This document shows, one piece after another, positions 1 through 7,744 of a stretch of DNA of 32,612 nucleotides; position 1 is the first letter of the stretch; the number at the start of each line of letters is the position of its first letter. Source of the DNA: JBCDCU01 sp039180865 (lineage in GTDB: Bacteria; Pseudomonadota; Alphaproteobacteria; Rhizobiales; JACESI01); NCBI GenBank assembly GCA_039180865.1, contig JBCDCZ010000013.1, positions 1-32,612 of the forward strand, in the 5' to 3' direction. A program made the position numbers and the translations under genes. The notes beneath the pieces are model-generated. The model did not search any database. It worked only from the letters and a program-made list of their open reading frames with translations, and was not told the origin of the DNA.

Positions 1-276
1 GACGGCGATTGTGATGATAATTGCAAATGGGAGCGCAATCAGCACGGTCGGTAGGGGTTGAATTGAGATCCCGGACGCTTGAAAAGCCCATGTGAACAGG
101 ATGGCGAACATCGCACCGAAGGACATCGTCTCGCCATGGGCGAAATTCGAGAACCGAAGAATGCCGTAGACAAGCGTGATGCCAAGAGCGCCAAGTGCAA
201 GCTGGCTGCCATAAGCAGTCGCCGGGATAACCACGAAATTGGCAAAGAGGACAAAGGCGTTGAGATAATCCTCCAT
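1..276 (-). CDS. livH: Branched-chain amino acid ABC transporter permease, LivH type (N-terminal part)
   Basis: This is an inner-membrane permease subunit of a HAAT-family ABC importer. Only the first 92 codons are in the window; the frame is open to base 1 and the rest lies to the left. The ATG (274-276, read on minus) starts 2 bases beyond the livF stop, so the two are translationally close. The translation begins MEDYLNAFVLF and continues with hydrophobic segments. It contains GALGITLVYGILRFSNFAHGE, the typical LivH stretch in which a helix is followed by a polar loop with N-F-A-H-G-E. Position after livK, livG and livF supports the call. A LivM permease would be expected further left, but this cannot be seen. 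Confidence 0.88.
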   Translation of the reverse strand, partial: MEDYLNAFVLFANFVVIPATAYGSQLALGALGITLVYGILRFSNFAHGETMSFGAMFAILFTWAFQASGISIQPLPTVLIALPFAIIITIAV

Positions 277-278
277 CT

Positions 279-983
279 CTAGCCCCCGAGAAACGCTTTG
301 CGGACTTCCGGATCGGCCATGAGGGCTTCGCCGGTATCGGTGTAGCGGTTACGTCCCTGCACAAGCACATAGCCTTTGTCGGCTATGTTAAGCGCCTGCT
401 TTGCGTTTTGCTCGACCATCAGGATCGCAATGCCGGTGCGCGCGATTTCAATAATCCGGTCGAACAGTTCATCCATCACAATGGGGGAGACTCCCGCTGT
501 TGGTTCATCCAACATCAGAACCTTTGGTTTCGTCATAAGCGCACGACCCACCGCGACCTGTTGACGTTGCCCGCCGGATAATTCACCGGCAGGTTGACGA
601 CGTTTCTCTTTCAAGATCGGAAAAAGATCAAAAACCTGTTCCATCGTCTCGGAAAAATCATCCTCGCGGATGAATGCCCCCATTTCGAGGTTTTCTTCCA
701 CCGTCATCGACGTGAAGACATTTTGGGTCTGGGGGACAAAGGCCATTCCCTTTCTCACCCGTGCTTGCGGTGTCAAGCCGGTGATGTCTTCATCTTCCAT
801 CGTCACGTTGCCTTCGCGAAGGGAAAGCATACCGAAAACCGCTTTCATCGCTGTCGATTTTCCAGCCCCGTTCGGTCCGACGATCACCGCAATTTCCCCA
901 CGCTCCACACCGATCGTACAGTCATGCAAGATGTCAGCGCCGCCATAACCCCCGGTCATTTGGCTTCCAAGGAGAAAGCTCAT
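279..983 (-). CDS. livF: Branched-chain amino acid ABC transporter ATP-binding protein LivF
   Basis: This is one of the two ATPase subunits that power a Liv-type importer, on the cytoplasmic face of the membrane. The 234-residue product has Walker A GPNGAGKST (36-44), a Q-loop Gln near 85, the ABC signature LSGGQ (135-139) and Walker B VLMLDE (155-160). A Gln in LMVEQN replaces the usual switch His, which is normal for LivF and separates it from LivG. The start ATG overlaps the livG stop by four bases (ATGA, 980-983), so the two ATPases are translationally coupled. The substrate cannot be read from this subunit; members of the family carry amino acids, amides, urea and other small solutes. 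Confidence 0.93.
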   Translation of the reverse strand: MSFLLGSQMTGGYGGADILHDCTIGVERGEIAVIVGPNGAGKSTAMKAVFGMLSLREGNVTMEDEDITGLTPQARVRKGMAFVPQTQNVFTSMTVEENLEMGAFIREDDFSETMEQVFDLFPILKEKRRQPAGELSGGQRQQVAVGRALMTKPKVLMLDEPTAGVSPIVMDELFDRIIEIARTGIAILMVEQNAKQALNIADKGYVLVQGRNRYTDTGEALMADPEVRKAFLGG

Positions 984-1828
984 GACGTTGCCTGCCTGCT
1001 TCCGTTTCCGGTGTCGCCGCCAACGTTGCTCTCCCGGGTCGGGGAGGCTGTTTTCGGGGGTTTGCGGTTCTTCAGGCCCGTTCCAAGATAGGCCTCAATG
1101 ACATCCTCATTGGCCTGGACTTCTTTCGCGGTCCCTTTGGCAAGGACATGACCTTCCGCCATCACAATGACCGGATCGCACAGTCTGGAAATAAATTCCA
1201 TGTCGTGCTCGATCATACAGAACGTGTAACCGCGCTCCCGATTAAGCCGTAAGATCGCATCACCGATCGTGTTGAGAAGTGTCCTGTTCACCCCTGCCCC
1301 GACCTCGTCAAGAAAGACGATCTTGGCGTTCACCATCATAGTGCGGCCGAGTTCGAGGAGTTTCTTTTGCCCGCCAGAAAGGTTCCCTGCCCGTTCGTCA
1401 GCAACAGGTCCAAGCTGAAGAAAATCGATCACGTCTTCGGCCCGGCTCCGGCATTTTTCTTCGTCAGCCCTGACCTTGCCAGGCCGTAGCCAGGTGTCGA
1501 TCAAACGCTCTCCCGCCTGATGTGGCGGAACCATCATCAGGTTTTCACGGACGGAAAGAGACGAGAATTCATGGGCAATCTGGAAGGTTCTGAGAAGTCC
1601 CTTGGCAAAGAGTTCATGCGGTGCAAGCCCGGTGATGTCGTCGCCATCAAGCATAACGCTGCCGGATGTCGGCTTATAATTGCCGGCGATAACGTTAAAG
1701 AGTGTCGTCTTTCCGGCCCCATTCGGGCCGATCAGTCCGGTTATTGAACCGGTTTCTATTTCGAGGGAAACGCCGTCGACGGCACGTATGCCGCCAAAAT
1801 GCATGTGGATGTCTTCGACTTGGATCAT
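980..1828 (-). CDS. livG: Branched-chain amino acid ABC transporter ATP-binding protein LivG
   Basis: This is the second ATPase of the Liv-type importer. The 282-residue product has Walker A GPNGAGKT (34-41), signature LSGGQ (150-154), Walker B IVFLDE (170-175) and a switch His in MIEHDM. Two things are unusual. The residue after the Walker B Asp-Glu is Val (DEVGAGVN), where most LivG proteins have Pro. The protein also carries a polar tail of about 30 residues after the AYLGTG end typical of the family, rich in Lys, Pro, Ser, Thr and Gly. No strong Shine-Dalgarno is visible before the ATG. A 94-base gap with a terminator-like hairpin separates it from livK. Confidence 0.92.
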   Translation of the reverse strand: MIQVEDIHMHFGGIRAVDGVSLEIETGSITGLIGPNGAGKTTLFNVIAGNYKPTSGSVMLDGDDITGLAPHELFAKGLLRTFQIAHEFSSLSVRENLMMVPPHQAGERLIDTWLRPGKVRADEEKCRSRAEDVIDFLQLGPVADERAGNLSGGQKKLLELGRTMMVNAKIVFLDEVGAGVNRTLLNTIGDAILRLNRERGYTFCMIEHDMEFISRLCDPVIVMAEGHVLAKGTAKEVQANEDVIEAYLGTGLKNRKPPKTASPTRESNVGGDTGNGSRQATS

Positions 1829-1880
1829 CGTCGATCAGCAGTCCGGGGATCGTGTGTTTTGGAAAACAGATGACAAGGAA

Positions 1881-1911
1881 AGAAGAAACGGCCCGGCTAA
1901 GTACCGGGCCG
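1881..1911 (-). terminator. Intrinsic terminator/attenuator between livK and livG
   Basis: Read on the minus strand, a perfect 8-bp GC-rich stem (arms 1904-1911 and 1889-1896, CGGCCCGG against CCGGGCCG) encloses a 7-base loop. It is followed by TTTCTTCTTTCC. It begins 12 bases after the livK stop and precedes livG. This fits partial termination, which would make more binding protein than ATPase or permease. The T-tract is interrupted by C, so read-through is expected. Confidence 0.75.
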
Positions 1912-1922
1912 CTCCTATTCAC

Positions 1923-3113
1923 TTAGCGGAACTGGACGGTCTTAATCGCCTCGTCCGAGATTTCCACTTGCCGATAATTACCGGCGCTTTCACCAGCACC
2001 GATGAGTTCAACAGCGGACGCCCCGACATAGTCAACGTCGCCACCCTCAGAGAGGATCTTCAGGCCTTTAGCGAGTTCACCCGGGAAAATCTTCTCGCCC
2101 GGTGCGTTCGCGACATCCATGACTTTCTCTTTCAGCTTCGCGCTGTCGGACGAGCCAGCTGCTTGCATCGCGAGCATGATGAGCGCAGCAGCGTCGTAAG
2201 ATTCCGGTGAGAACGGACCCGCTTTAAATCCATTTGCTTCTGCCATTTCGGCGAACTTTTTCGCGCCTTGGCTGTCAGTACCCGGTGCGGCACCAAAGGA
2301 TCCGTTGAGGTCAGCACCAATAGCTTTTGGAAGAGCATCGCCGATCATCCCATCCGGAAGATAGAATGTGTCGAAGGCGCCTGCATCAAGCGACGCTTGA
2401 ATGATACCCCGGCCACCTTGGTCAAGGTATCCGGCGACTACGAGAATTTCGCCACCTGCAGCGGCAAGCGCACCGACGTCTGCAGTGTAATCACCCTTAC
2501 CGTCTTCATGCGCGGCATTGATCGTCACCGTTCCGCCCGCATCTTTGAAGTTTTTCGCGATGGAGTCGGCAAGGCCCTTGCCATAATCGTTGTTCGTATA
2601 GGTCAGTGCGACGGTACCGATGCCTTTTTCTTTCAGAATAGCGGCAACGATCTCGCCCTGACGGGCGTCGGATGGCGCTGTGCGGAAGAAGAGGCCTTCG
2701 TCAGCAACAGTCGAGAGCGCCGGTGACGTCGCCGATGGCGAAACCATCACAATACCATTCGGCACGGCAACGTTTTGCAGGGCAGCGGTCGTAACGCCAG
2801 AACAGTCCCCGCCAACAATCGCCTTAACGCCGTCAGCAGTAATCAGACGTTCCGCAGCAGTCGTTGCCGCGGCGGCATCGATACAGGTTGTGTCCGCGCG
2901 AACTGCGACGACCTTCGACCCATCAAGGAGCGCCCCACTGTCGCTGACTTCCTTGATGGCAAGTTCCGCGCCCGGCGCCATGTCGGCCACCAGCGATTCA
3001 ATCGGCCCTGTAAAGCCCAGGAATACGCCAATTTTAATGTCCTCCGCATAGCTTGCCACGGCAGATCCAGCCAGGATCGTCGTCGCAAGTGCGACTTTCA
3101 AGAGTGATTTCAT
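1923..3113 (-). CDS. livK: Branched-chain amino acid-type ABC transporter substrate-binding protein
   Basis: This is a periplasmic binding protein that captures solute for the LivFGH(M) importer. The 396-residue product begins with a Sec signal peptide: Lys-containing n-region, hydrophobic core LATTILAGSAVA, likely cleavage after SYA at residue 23. The mature part starts IKIGVFLGFTGPIE, the first strand and ligand loop of the type I (Leu/Ile/Val-binding) fold. The conserved VSPSATSP segment and a DYGKGLADSIAKNF helix follow. A good Shine-Dalgarno (AAGGGAG) precedes the ATG. The 231-base upstream region (3114-3344) should hold its promoter; I saw no convincing -35/-10 pair there, only a near-palindromic GTGAAATTACAC at 3267-3278. 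The ligand may not be a branched-chain amino acid. Confidence 0.92.
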   Translation of the reverse strand: MKSLLKVALATTILAGSAVASYAEDIKIGVFLGFTGPIESLVADMAPGAELAIKEVSDSGALLDGSKVVAVRADTTCIDAAAATTAAERLITADGVKAIVGGDCSGVTTAALQNVAVPNGIVMVSPSATSPALSTVADEGLFFRTAPSDARQGEIVAAILKEKGIGTVALTYTNNDYGKGLADSIAKNFKDAGGTVTINAAHEDGKGDYTADVGALAAAGGEILVVAGYLDQGGRGIIQASLDAGAFDTFYLPDGMIGDALPKAIGADLNGSFGAAPGTDSQGAKKFAEMAEANGFKAGPFSPESYDAAALIMLAMQAAGSSDSAKLKEKVMDVANAPGEKIFPGELAKGLKILSEGGDVDYVGASAVELIGAGESAGNYRQVEISDEAIKTVQFR

Positions 3114-3344
3114 TTCATTCTCCCTTTCATCACTCGGTCGATACGGTCCCTCAAGACCGCGAATTTAATGAGGTCCGCTTGCCTCCTTCTGTCTCCCGAC
3201 AAAACGTGCCCCGAAGGATAGGCCCTGACGACCGATTAAACCCATCCCGAAATACCGCGCATGCTAGTGAAATTACACAAGCTTTGGAAGAGCTTTCCTT
3301 TTGAAAACAAGTCGATGCGCCTTTAAGCAACGTCAATTGACCGC

Positions 3345-4034
3345 TCAGACCTCAATCGACCCGCCGACATCGAGAATTTTCAGACGATCAGCCTGATCCC
3401 CGAGGCTCTCGCGGAAGTCTTCAGCCTTACCGGTCAGAAGCGGAAATGTATTGTAGTGGCATGGAATTATCGTGCTGAAGTCGAAATAGCGCGTGCAGGC
3501 GAGTGCCGCCGAACACGGATTCATTGTGAAGCGGTCGCCAATCGGAACGATCCCGATATCCGGTTTATAGAGCTCGTTGATCAGCGCCATATCGCCAAAG
3601 ATGTCTGTATCGCCCATATGATAGAGCGTCTTCACATCCTCGGTTGTCTTGACCACGAGACCGCAGGGATTACCAAGATAAACCTCTCCCGATGATGACG
3701 AATGATCTGCACGGACAAAGGTGACTGAAAAATCATCGGTATAGATCGCGCCACCGGTGTTGGTCGGATCAAAACTCTCAACGCCCTGATTGTGAAGCCA
3801 AACAGCGAGCTCATAGACAGCAACCAGTGTCGCACCCGTTTCCTTGCAGATTTCAACGGTATCGCCCACGTGATCATCGTGTCCGTGGGTCAGCACAACA
3901 TGCGTCGCGCCTTTGGCCGCTTCCATAACAGCGCCGTCGAAAACCGGACTACCCGATAAGAACGGATCGATAATCATAACTGTATCGGCAAACTCCACAC
4001 GATAAGCGGAATGTCCAAACCAGGTAATCTTCAT
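3345..4034 (-). CDS. Metal-dependent hydrolase, UPF0173 family (metallo-beta-lactamase fold)
   Basis: This is a cytosolic metallo-hydrolase of unknown substrate. The 229-residue length is usual for UPF0173. It starts MKITWFGHSAYRVE, typical of the family. It carries the metal-binding HGHDDH motif (His50, His52, Asp54, His55), a later Asp in HMGDTDIFGD and a His in PCHYNTFPLL that would complete a two-metal site. A strong Shine-Dalgarno (AGGGAGG) precedes the ATG. It lies upstream of livK on the same strand but 231 bases away, and is divergent from the XRE regulator across 173 bases. Whether it is linked to either is open. Confidence 0.88.
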   Translation of the reverse strand: MKITWFGHSAYRVEFADTVMIIDPFLSGSPVFDGAVMEAAKGATHVVLTHGHDDHVGDTVEICKETGATLVAVYELAVWLHNQGVESFDPTNTGGAIYTDDFSVTFVRADHSSSSGEVYLGNPCGLVVKTTEDVKTLYHMGDTDIFGDMALINELYKPDIGIVPIGDRFTMNPCSAALACTRYFDFSTIIPCHYNTFPLLTGKAEDFRESLGDQADRLKILDVGGSIEV

Positions 4035-4167
4035 GAAACGGCCTCCCTGTTATGCGCCCCTGAGACTGACGGCACCACCTTCTGCAATCGCCTCTTCGTA
4101 ATCAACAGCCGTTCATCGGAAAAAGATCGCACATACGTCTAAATCCGGATGACAGCCAAATTACAAA

Positions 4168-4192
4168 ATGAAAATCTGAGATAAATTTTCAT
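4168..4192. promoter_or_regulatory. Candidate operator of the XRE-cupin regulator
   Basis: There is a perfect 8-bp inverted repeat, ATGAAAAT (4168-4175) and ATTTTCAT (4185-4192), with a 9-base spacer. The arm centres are 17 bp apart, somewhat more than one and a half helical turns. It ends 15 bases before the regulator's ATG and just before its Shine-Dalgarno (AGGTGA). Its place in the divergent region and its symmetry suggest autoregulation by the dimeric XRE protein. Binding is inference. Confidence 0.5.
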
Positions 4193-4207
4193 CTAGGTGA
4201 AACCAAC

Positions 4208-4792
4208 ATGGGAAAATTCAGCCCTGTCGTAGAGGTCGAGCCCAAGCATGGCGTGGGAGGCGACATTCGCGCCCTTAGAAAATCTCGTGGTGTGACGTTA
4301 AGTGACATGGCAGAGACGATTGAACGATCCGTCGGCTGGTTGTCCCAGGTTGAACGCGGTCAGACCGAGCCCAGCATTCCGGACTTGCGGCGCATCGCGC
4401 AAATGTTCGAAGTCCCGACAAGCTTCTTTTTCAGAAACGATCTCGCGGATGAATCCGAACGGGGATTTGTTGTGCGCGCTGCTCACCGCGCATCGCTCGG
4501 CTCCCGTCGCGACGGCCTGACAGAGGAATTGTTGTCGCCGCATCTCTCCGGCGATTTCGAGATGATCCTGTCGACCTTCGAGCCACAGTCTAAGAGCGCG
4601 TGGATTGCCGCCAGGCCGACCCAGGAGGGCGGGTATCTCGTGCGCGGGAGTCTAACGCTTCAAATTGGCGAACGTAGAATGCACCTCTCCGCAGGCGACA
4701 GTTTCCAATTCGAAAACGAAACCTACAGGTGGGAGAACGCCACGGACGAAGAGGCGGTCGCACTATGGGTGATTGCCCCACCGATTTACTGA
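4208..4792 (+). CDS. XRE family transcriptional regulator with C-terminal cupin domain
   Basis: This 194-residue DNA-binding regulator has an N-terminal Cro/cI-type helix-turn-helix (about residues 17-73), including the recognition stretch SVGWLSQVERGQTEPSI. A C-terminal cupin-2 domain (about 115-190) has a beta-barrel signature around GGYLVRGSLTLQIGERRMHLSAGD. Proteins of this build (PuuR/SutR-like) sense a small metabolite in the cupin barrel and often control adjacent amine or amino acid catabolic genes. Forty-three bases separate its stop from the flavoenzyme start, so it is probably the first gene of that operon. A candidate operator lies just upstream. The ligand is not known; a methylated amine is a reasonable guess from context only. 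Confidence 0.9.
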   Translation: MGKFSPVVEVEPKHGVGGDIRALRKSRGVTLSDMAETIERSVGWLSQVERGQTEPSIPDLRRIAQMFEVPTSFFFRNDLADESERGFVVRAAHRASLGSRRDGLTEELLSPHLSGDFEMILSTFEPQSKSAWIAARPTQEGGYLVRGSLTLQIGERRMHLSAGDSFQFENETYRWENATDEEAVALWVIAPPIY

Positions 4793-4835
4793 AGACCCAT
4801 TCTTGAGATTGCCGCTTAACGGGAGGAGCGCCACA

Positions 4836-7265
4836 ATGTCAGAACTTCCATCTCAGGCGAGAGTTGTCATCATCGGCGGCGGCTGTGTTGGCGCCTCGGC
4901 ACTTTATCATCTCGCGAAAGCCGGTTGGACGGATTGCGTTCTCCTTGAAAAGAACGAACTCACCGCCGGATCAACATGGCACGCGGCTGGTAATGTGCCG
5001 ACCTTCTCAGCCTCCTGGTCGATCATGAATATGCAGCGCTATTCGGCGGAGCTTTATCGCAGCCTGGCCGATGAAGTCGATTATCCGATGAATTATCACG
5101 TAACCGGATCGATCCGGCTCGGTCATTCGAAAGAGCGCCTCCAGGAGTTTCAACGCGTCGCAGGGATGGGCCGCTATCAGGGATTGGATATCTCTGTTCT
5201 TGCGCCGTCTGAATTGAAGGCTCTTCACCCTTTTGTAGAGACCCACGACCTTTCAGGCGCACTTCACGATCCCTATGACGGCGACATTGATCCAGCACAG
5301 CTGACGCAAGCGCTCGCCAAAGGCGCGCGCGATCTCGGCGCAAAGATCGTCCGGTTCTGTTCGGCGACCGGTGCACGGCGCGAGGGCGATGACTGGGTCA
5401 TCGAAACCGACAAAGGCGAGATCCGCTGCGAGATCGTTGTCAATGCCGCAGGCTATTATGCTCAGAAAGTCGGCGCCTTCTTCGGGCGCCAGGTCCCGAT
5501 GATGGTGATGAGCCACCAATACATCCTGTTTGAAGAGGTTCCCGAAATCCGGCAATGGTCCGAAGATGCCGGGAACAAACTTCCGCTATTACGCGACGTC
5601 GACAGCTCCTATTATCTCCGCCAGGAAAAATACGGTTTGAACCTTGGCCCCTATGAACGCAATTGCCGTGCACACTGGATCACGAACGATGATCCAATGC
5701 CGGATGACTTCTCTTTTCAGCTGTTCCCGGATGATCTCGAACGCCTTGAATGGTATGTGAATGATGCGGTCGAACGCATGCCGCTTCTGGGTGAGGCCGG
5801 CCTTTCCAAAATGATCAATGGCCCGATCCCGTATGCGCCTGACGGCAATCCGCTGATCGGGCCGATGCCCGGCGTCCCGAACGCCTTCGAAGCCTGCGTC
5901 TTCACTTTCGGAATTTGCCAAGCGGGGGGAGCCGGAAAGATCCTCGCAGAATGGATAACCGAGGGTGAAACCGAATGGGATATGTGGTCGTGCGATCCAC
6001 GCCGTTTCACCGCTTTTTGCGACGACGACTATTGCGTCCAGAAAGGCATGGAAGTCTACGGCCATGAATACGCAATGCACTTCCCGCATCACGCATGGCC
6101 CGCCGGACGCGACAAAAAACACTCACCGGTTCACGCCAAAGTGGCAGGACAGGGCGCGCAATTCGGCGCCTATAATGGTTGGGAACGCGCAAACTGGTTC
6201 GCGAAAGACGGCGATGATACGTCAGAAGAAGCAACGCAAACCTGGGAGCGCAACGGTCCGTGGGAGGTTCGCGTTCGTGAAGAATGTGAAGCAGTCCGGG
6301 ACGATGTCGGCGTTCTGGATCTTCCGGGTTTCTCCCGTTTCAATCTCTCCGGAGAAGGCGCTGCAGAATGGCTTACTCAGCAAATGACTGGGGCCTTGCC
6401 ACCCGTCGGCCGGATGCGCCTTGCCTATTTTTCCGACGGCAAAGGACGCATTGTCACCGAAATGTCGGTGCTTCGGCATGCCGCGGAACACTTCACATTG
6501 ATCACAGCCGCTGCCGCTGAATGGCATGATCTCGAATATCTGCAAAAACGCCTTCCAAAGAATCTTTCGCTCACCAATCACACCGACGATTATTCAACCT
6601 TGATCGTAACGGGACCGCGCTCCCGCGCCCTGTTCGAAACGATCGCTAAGGCGGACCTTTCGCTTCCCTGGCTATCCCATCAGGAAGCGGAGATCGCCGG
6701 ATGCACCTGTGCCCTCGCCCGTGTCTCCTTTGCTGGTGAACTTGGCTGGGAGATACATGCCGCAAATGCTGACATTCCGCTAATTTACGATGCTGTTCTG
6801 TCACAAGGGGCAAAACCCTTCGGCATGTTCGCACTCAACGCGCTGCGTCTGGAGAAAGGATACCGAGCCTGGAAAGGCGATCTTTCGACGGATTACACGC
6901 TCCTCGAAGGCGGACTTGAGCGTTTCATCAAGTGGGACAAGCCTGATTTCACTGGGAAGGCTGCCCTCCTCGCCCAAAAGCAGCGCGGTGTCGGAAAGCG
7001 GTTTGCTACGCTTGTCGTCGAGGCTAACGGGTATGACGCACCGTACATGTCCACCCTCTGGAAGGATGATGCAGTCGTCGGTGAAACCACATCCGGTGGC
7101 TTCGGCTACCGAATCAACAAATCAGTGGCGCTCGGCATGGTGCGCACTGATCTCGCCGAACCTGGGACCGAGCTCGAAGTTGAGATCTTCGGTGAACGCT
7201 ATCAGGCGATCGTTCAGGAAGACCGGCCTTTGTGGGATCCGGAGAATGAGAGGCTCAGAGGATGA
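4836..7265 (+). CDS. FAD-dependent oxidoreductase fused to GcvT-like aminomethyltransferase module (DMGDH/SarDH family)
   Basis: This enzyme probably oxidises an N-methyl group of a secondary or tertiary amine such as dimethylglycine or sarcosine and passes the one-carbon unit to tetrahydrofolate. The 809-residue product has an N-terminal dinucleotide fold with GGGCVG (14-19) and the acidic end Glu38. His49 lies in TWHAAG, the position of covalent FAD attachment in mitochondrial dimethylglycine dehydrogenase. A FAO_M-like middle segment follows near 375-430, then a GCV_T domain (about 430-700) and GCV_T_C barrel (about 710-800). I chose the ATG at 4836 because GGGAGGAG lies eight bases upstream and the protein begins just before the first beta strand; a longer frame from 4773 overlaps the regulator. 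It overlaps the next gene by ATGA. Choosing among dimethylglycine, sarcosine or another N-methyl substrate needs assay. Confidence 0.9.
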   Translation: MSELPSQARVVIIGGGCVGASALYHLAKAGWTDCVLLEKNELTAGSTWHAAGNVPTFSASWSIMNMQRYSAELYRSLADEVDYPMNYHVTGSIRLGHSKERLQEFQRVAGMGRYQGLDISVLAPSELKALHPFVETHDLSGALHDPYDGDIDPAQLTQALAKGARDLGAKIVRFCSATGARREGDDWVIETDKGEIRCEIVVNAAGYYAQKVGAFFGRQVPMMVMSHQYILFEEVPEIRQWSEDAGNKLPLLRDVDSSYYLRQEKYGLNLGPYERNCRAHWITNDDPMPDDFSFQLFPDDLERLEWYVNDAVERMPLLGEAGLSKMINGPIPYAPDGNPLIGPMPGVPNAFEACVFTFGICQAGGAGKILAEWITEGETEWDMWSCDPRRFTAFCDDDYCVQKGMEVYGHEYAMHFPHHAWPAGRDKKHSPVHAKVAGQGAQFGAYNGWERANWFAKDGDDTSEEATQTWERNGPWEVRVREECEAVRDDVGVLDLPGFSRFNLSGEGAAEWLTQQMTGALPPVGRMRLAYFSDGKGRIVTEMSVLRHAAEHFTLITAAAAEWHDLEYLQKRLPKNLSLTNHTDDYSTLIVTGPRSRALFETIAKADLSLPWLSHQEAEIAGCTCALARVSFAGELGWEIHAANADIPLIYDAVLSQGAKPFGMFALNALRLEKGYRAWKGDLSTDYTLLEGGLERFIKWDKPDFTGKAALLAQKQRGVGKRFATLVVEANGYDAPYMSTLWKDDAVVGETTSGGFGYRINKSVALGMVRTDLAEPGTELEVEIFGERYQAIVQEDRPLWDPENERLRG

Positions 7266-7744
7266 GCGGGACCATTCACCCGAAGCTCCTGAAACTGCTC
7301 GACGACTGGACGCTTGGATCTCTTGCAAGCATTAACGAGGACGGTTCGCCGAACCTCTCGCCTAAGGGAACGTTTCTGGCGCTCGATGAAAAGCAGCTCG
7401 CTTTTGCCGATATCCGCTCTCCAAACACAATGCGCAACATTGCCCGGGAACCGCGCGTTGCCGTGAACATCCTGGACGTCTTTGAGCGCGGCGGTGCGAT
7501 GTTTGAGGGGAGAGCCCGCTATGTCGAAAAGGAGAGCGACGAATACAACGCGCTCTTCCCGCGCTTCCATGCGATCTGGGGCGACAAACTCTGCGCGCTC
7601 TTCAAAGGGCTCGTCGTCATCGAAATCACAAGCGCAAAACCGGTGAAGAGCCCCTCTTACGATGTCGGTGCGACCGAGATGCAGCTGAGGGCGCTCTGGC
7701 TTGAGAAATTCACGACAATGCAGAAGGCGTTGATCGATGGCTGA
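7262..7744 (+). CDS. Pyridoxamine 5'-phosphate oxidase-family FMN split-barrel protein
   Basis: This small 160-residue protein matches the PNPOx-like FMN-binding split barrel: opening helix, then LGSLASINEDGSPNLSPKGTF, a strand pair with ADIRSPNTMRNI, and REPRVAVNILDV. Members bind FMN, haem or F420 and include many reductases of unknown substrate. It is translationally coupled to both neighbours: its ATG overlaps the stop of the upstream flavoenzyme (ATGA, 7262-7265), and its end overlaps the start of the next flavoenzyme gene by eight bases. Such tight packing suggests an accessory role in the same pathway, perhaps redox or flavin handling. It lacks any feature that would identify it as the vitamin B6 enzyme itself. 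Confidence 0.82.
   Translation: MSGTIHPKLLKLLDDWTLGSLASINEDGSPNLSPKGTFLALDEKQLAFADIRSPNTMRNIAREPRVAVNILDVFERGGAMFEGRARYVEKESDEYNALFPRFHAIWGDKLCALFKGLVVIEITSAKPVKSPSYDVGATEMQLRALWLEKFTTMQKALIDG

Noticed and set aside
594..1091. Plus-strand frame opposite livF and livG
   Set aside because: No family resemblance; it is antisense to two well-supported ATPase genes.
4773..4835. Longer N-terminus of the first flavoenzyme
   Set aside because: It overlaps the regulator gene, lacks family similarity, and a strong ribosome site supports 4836.
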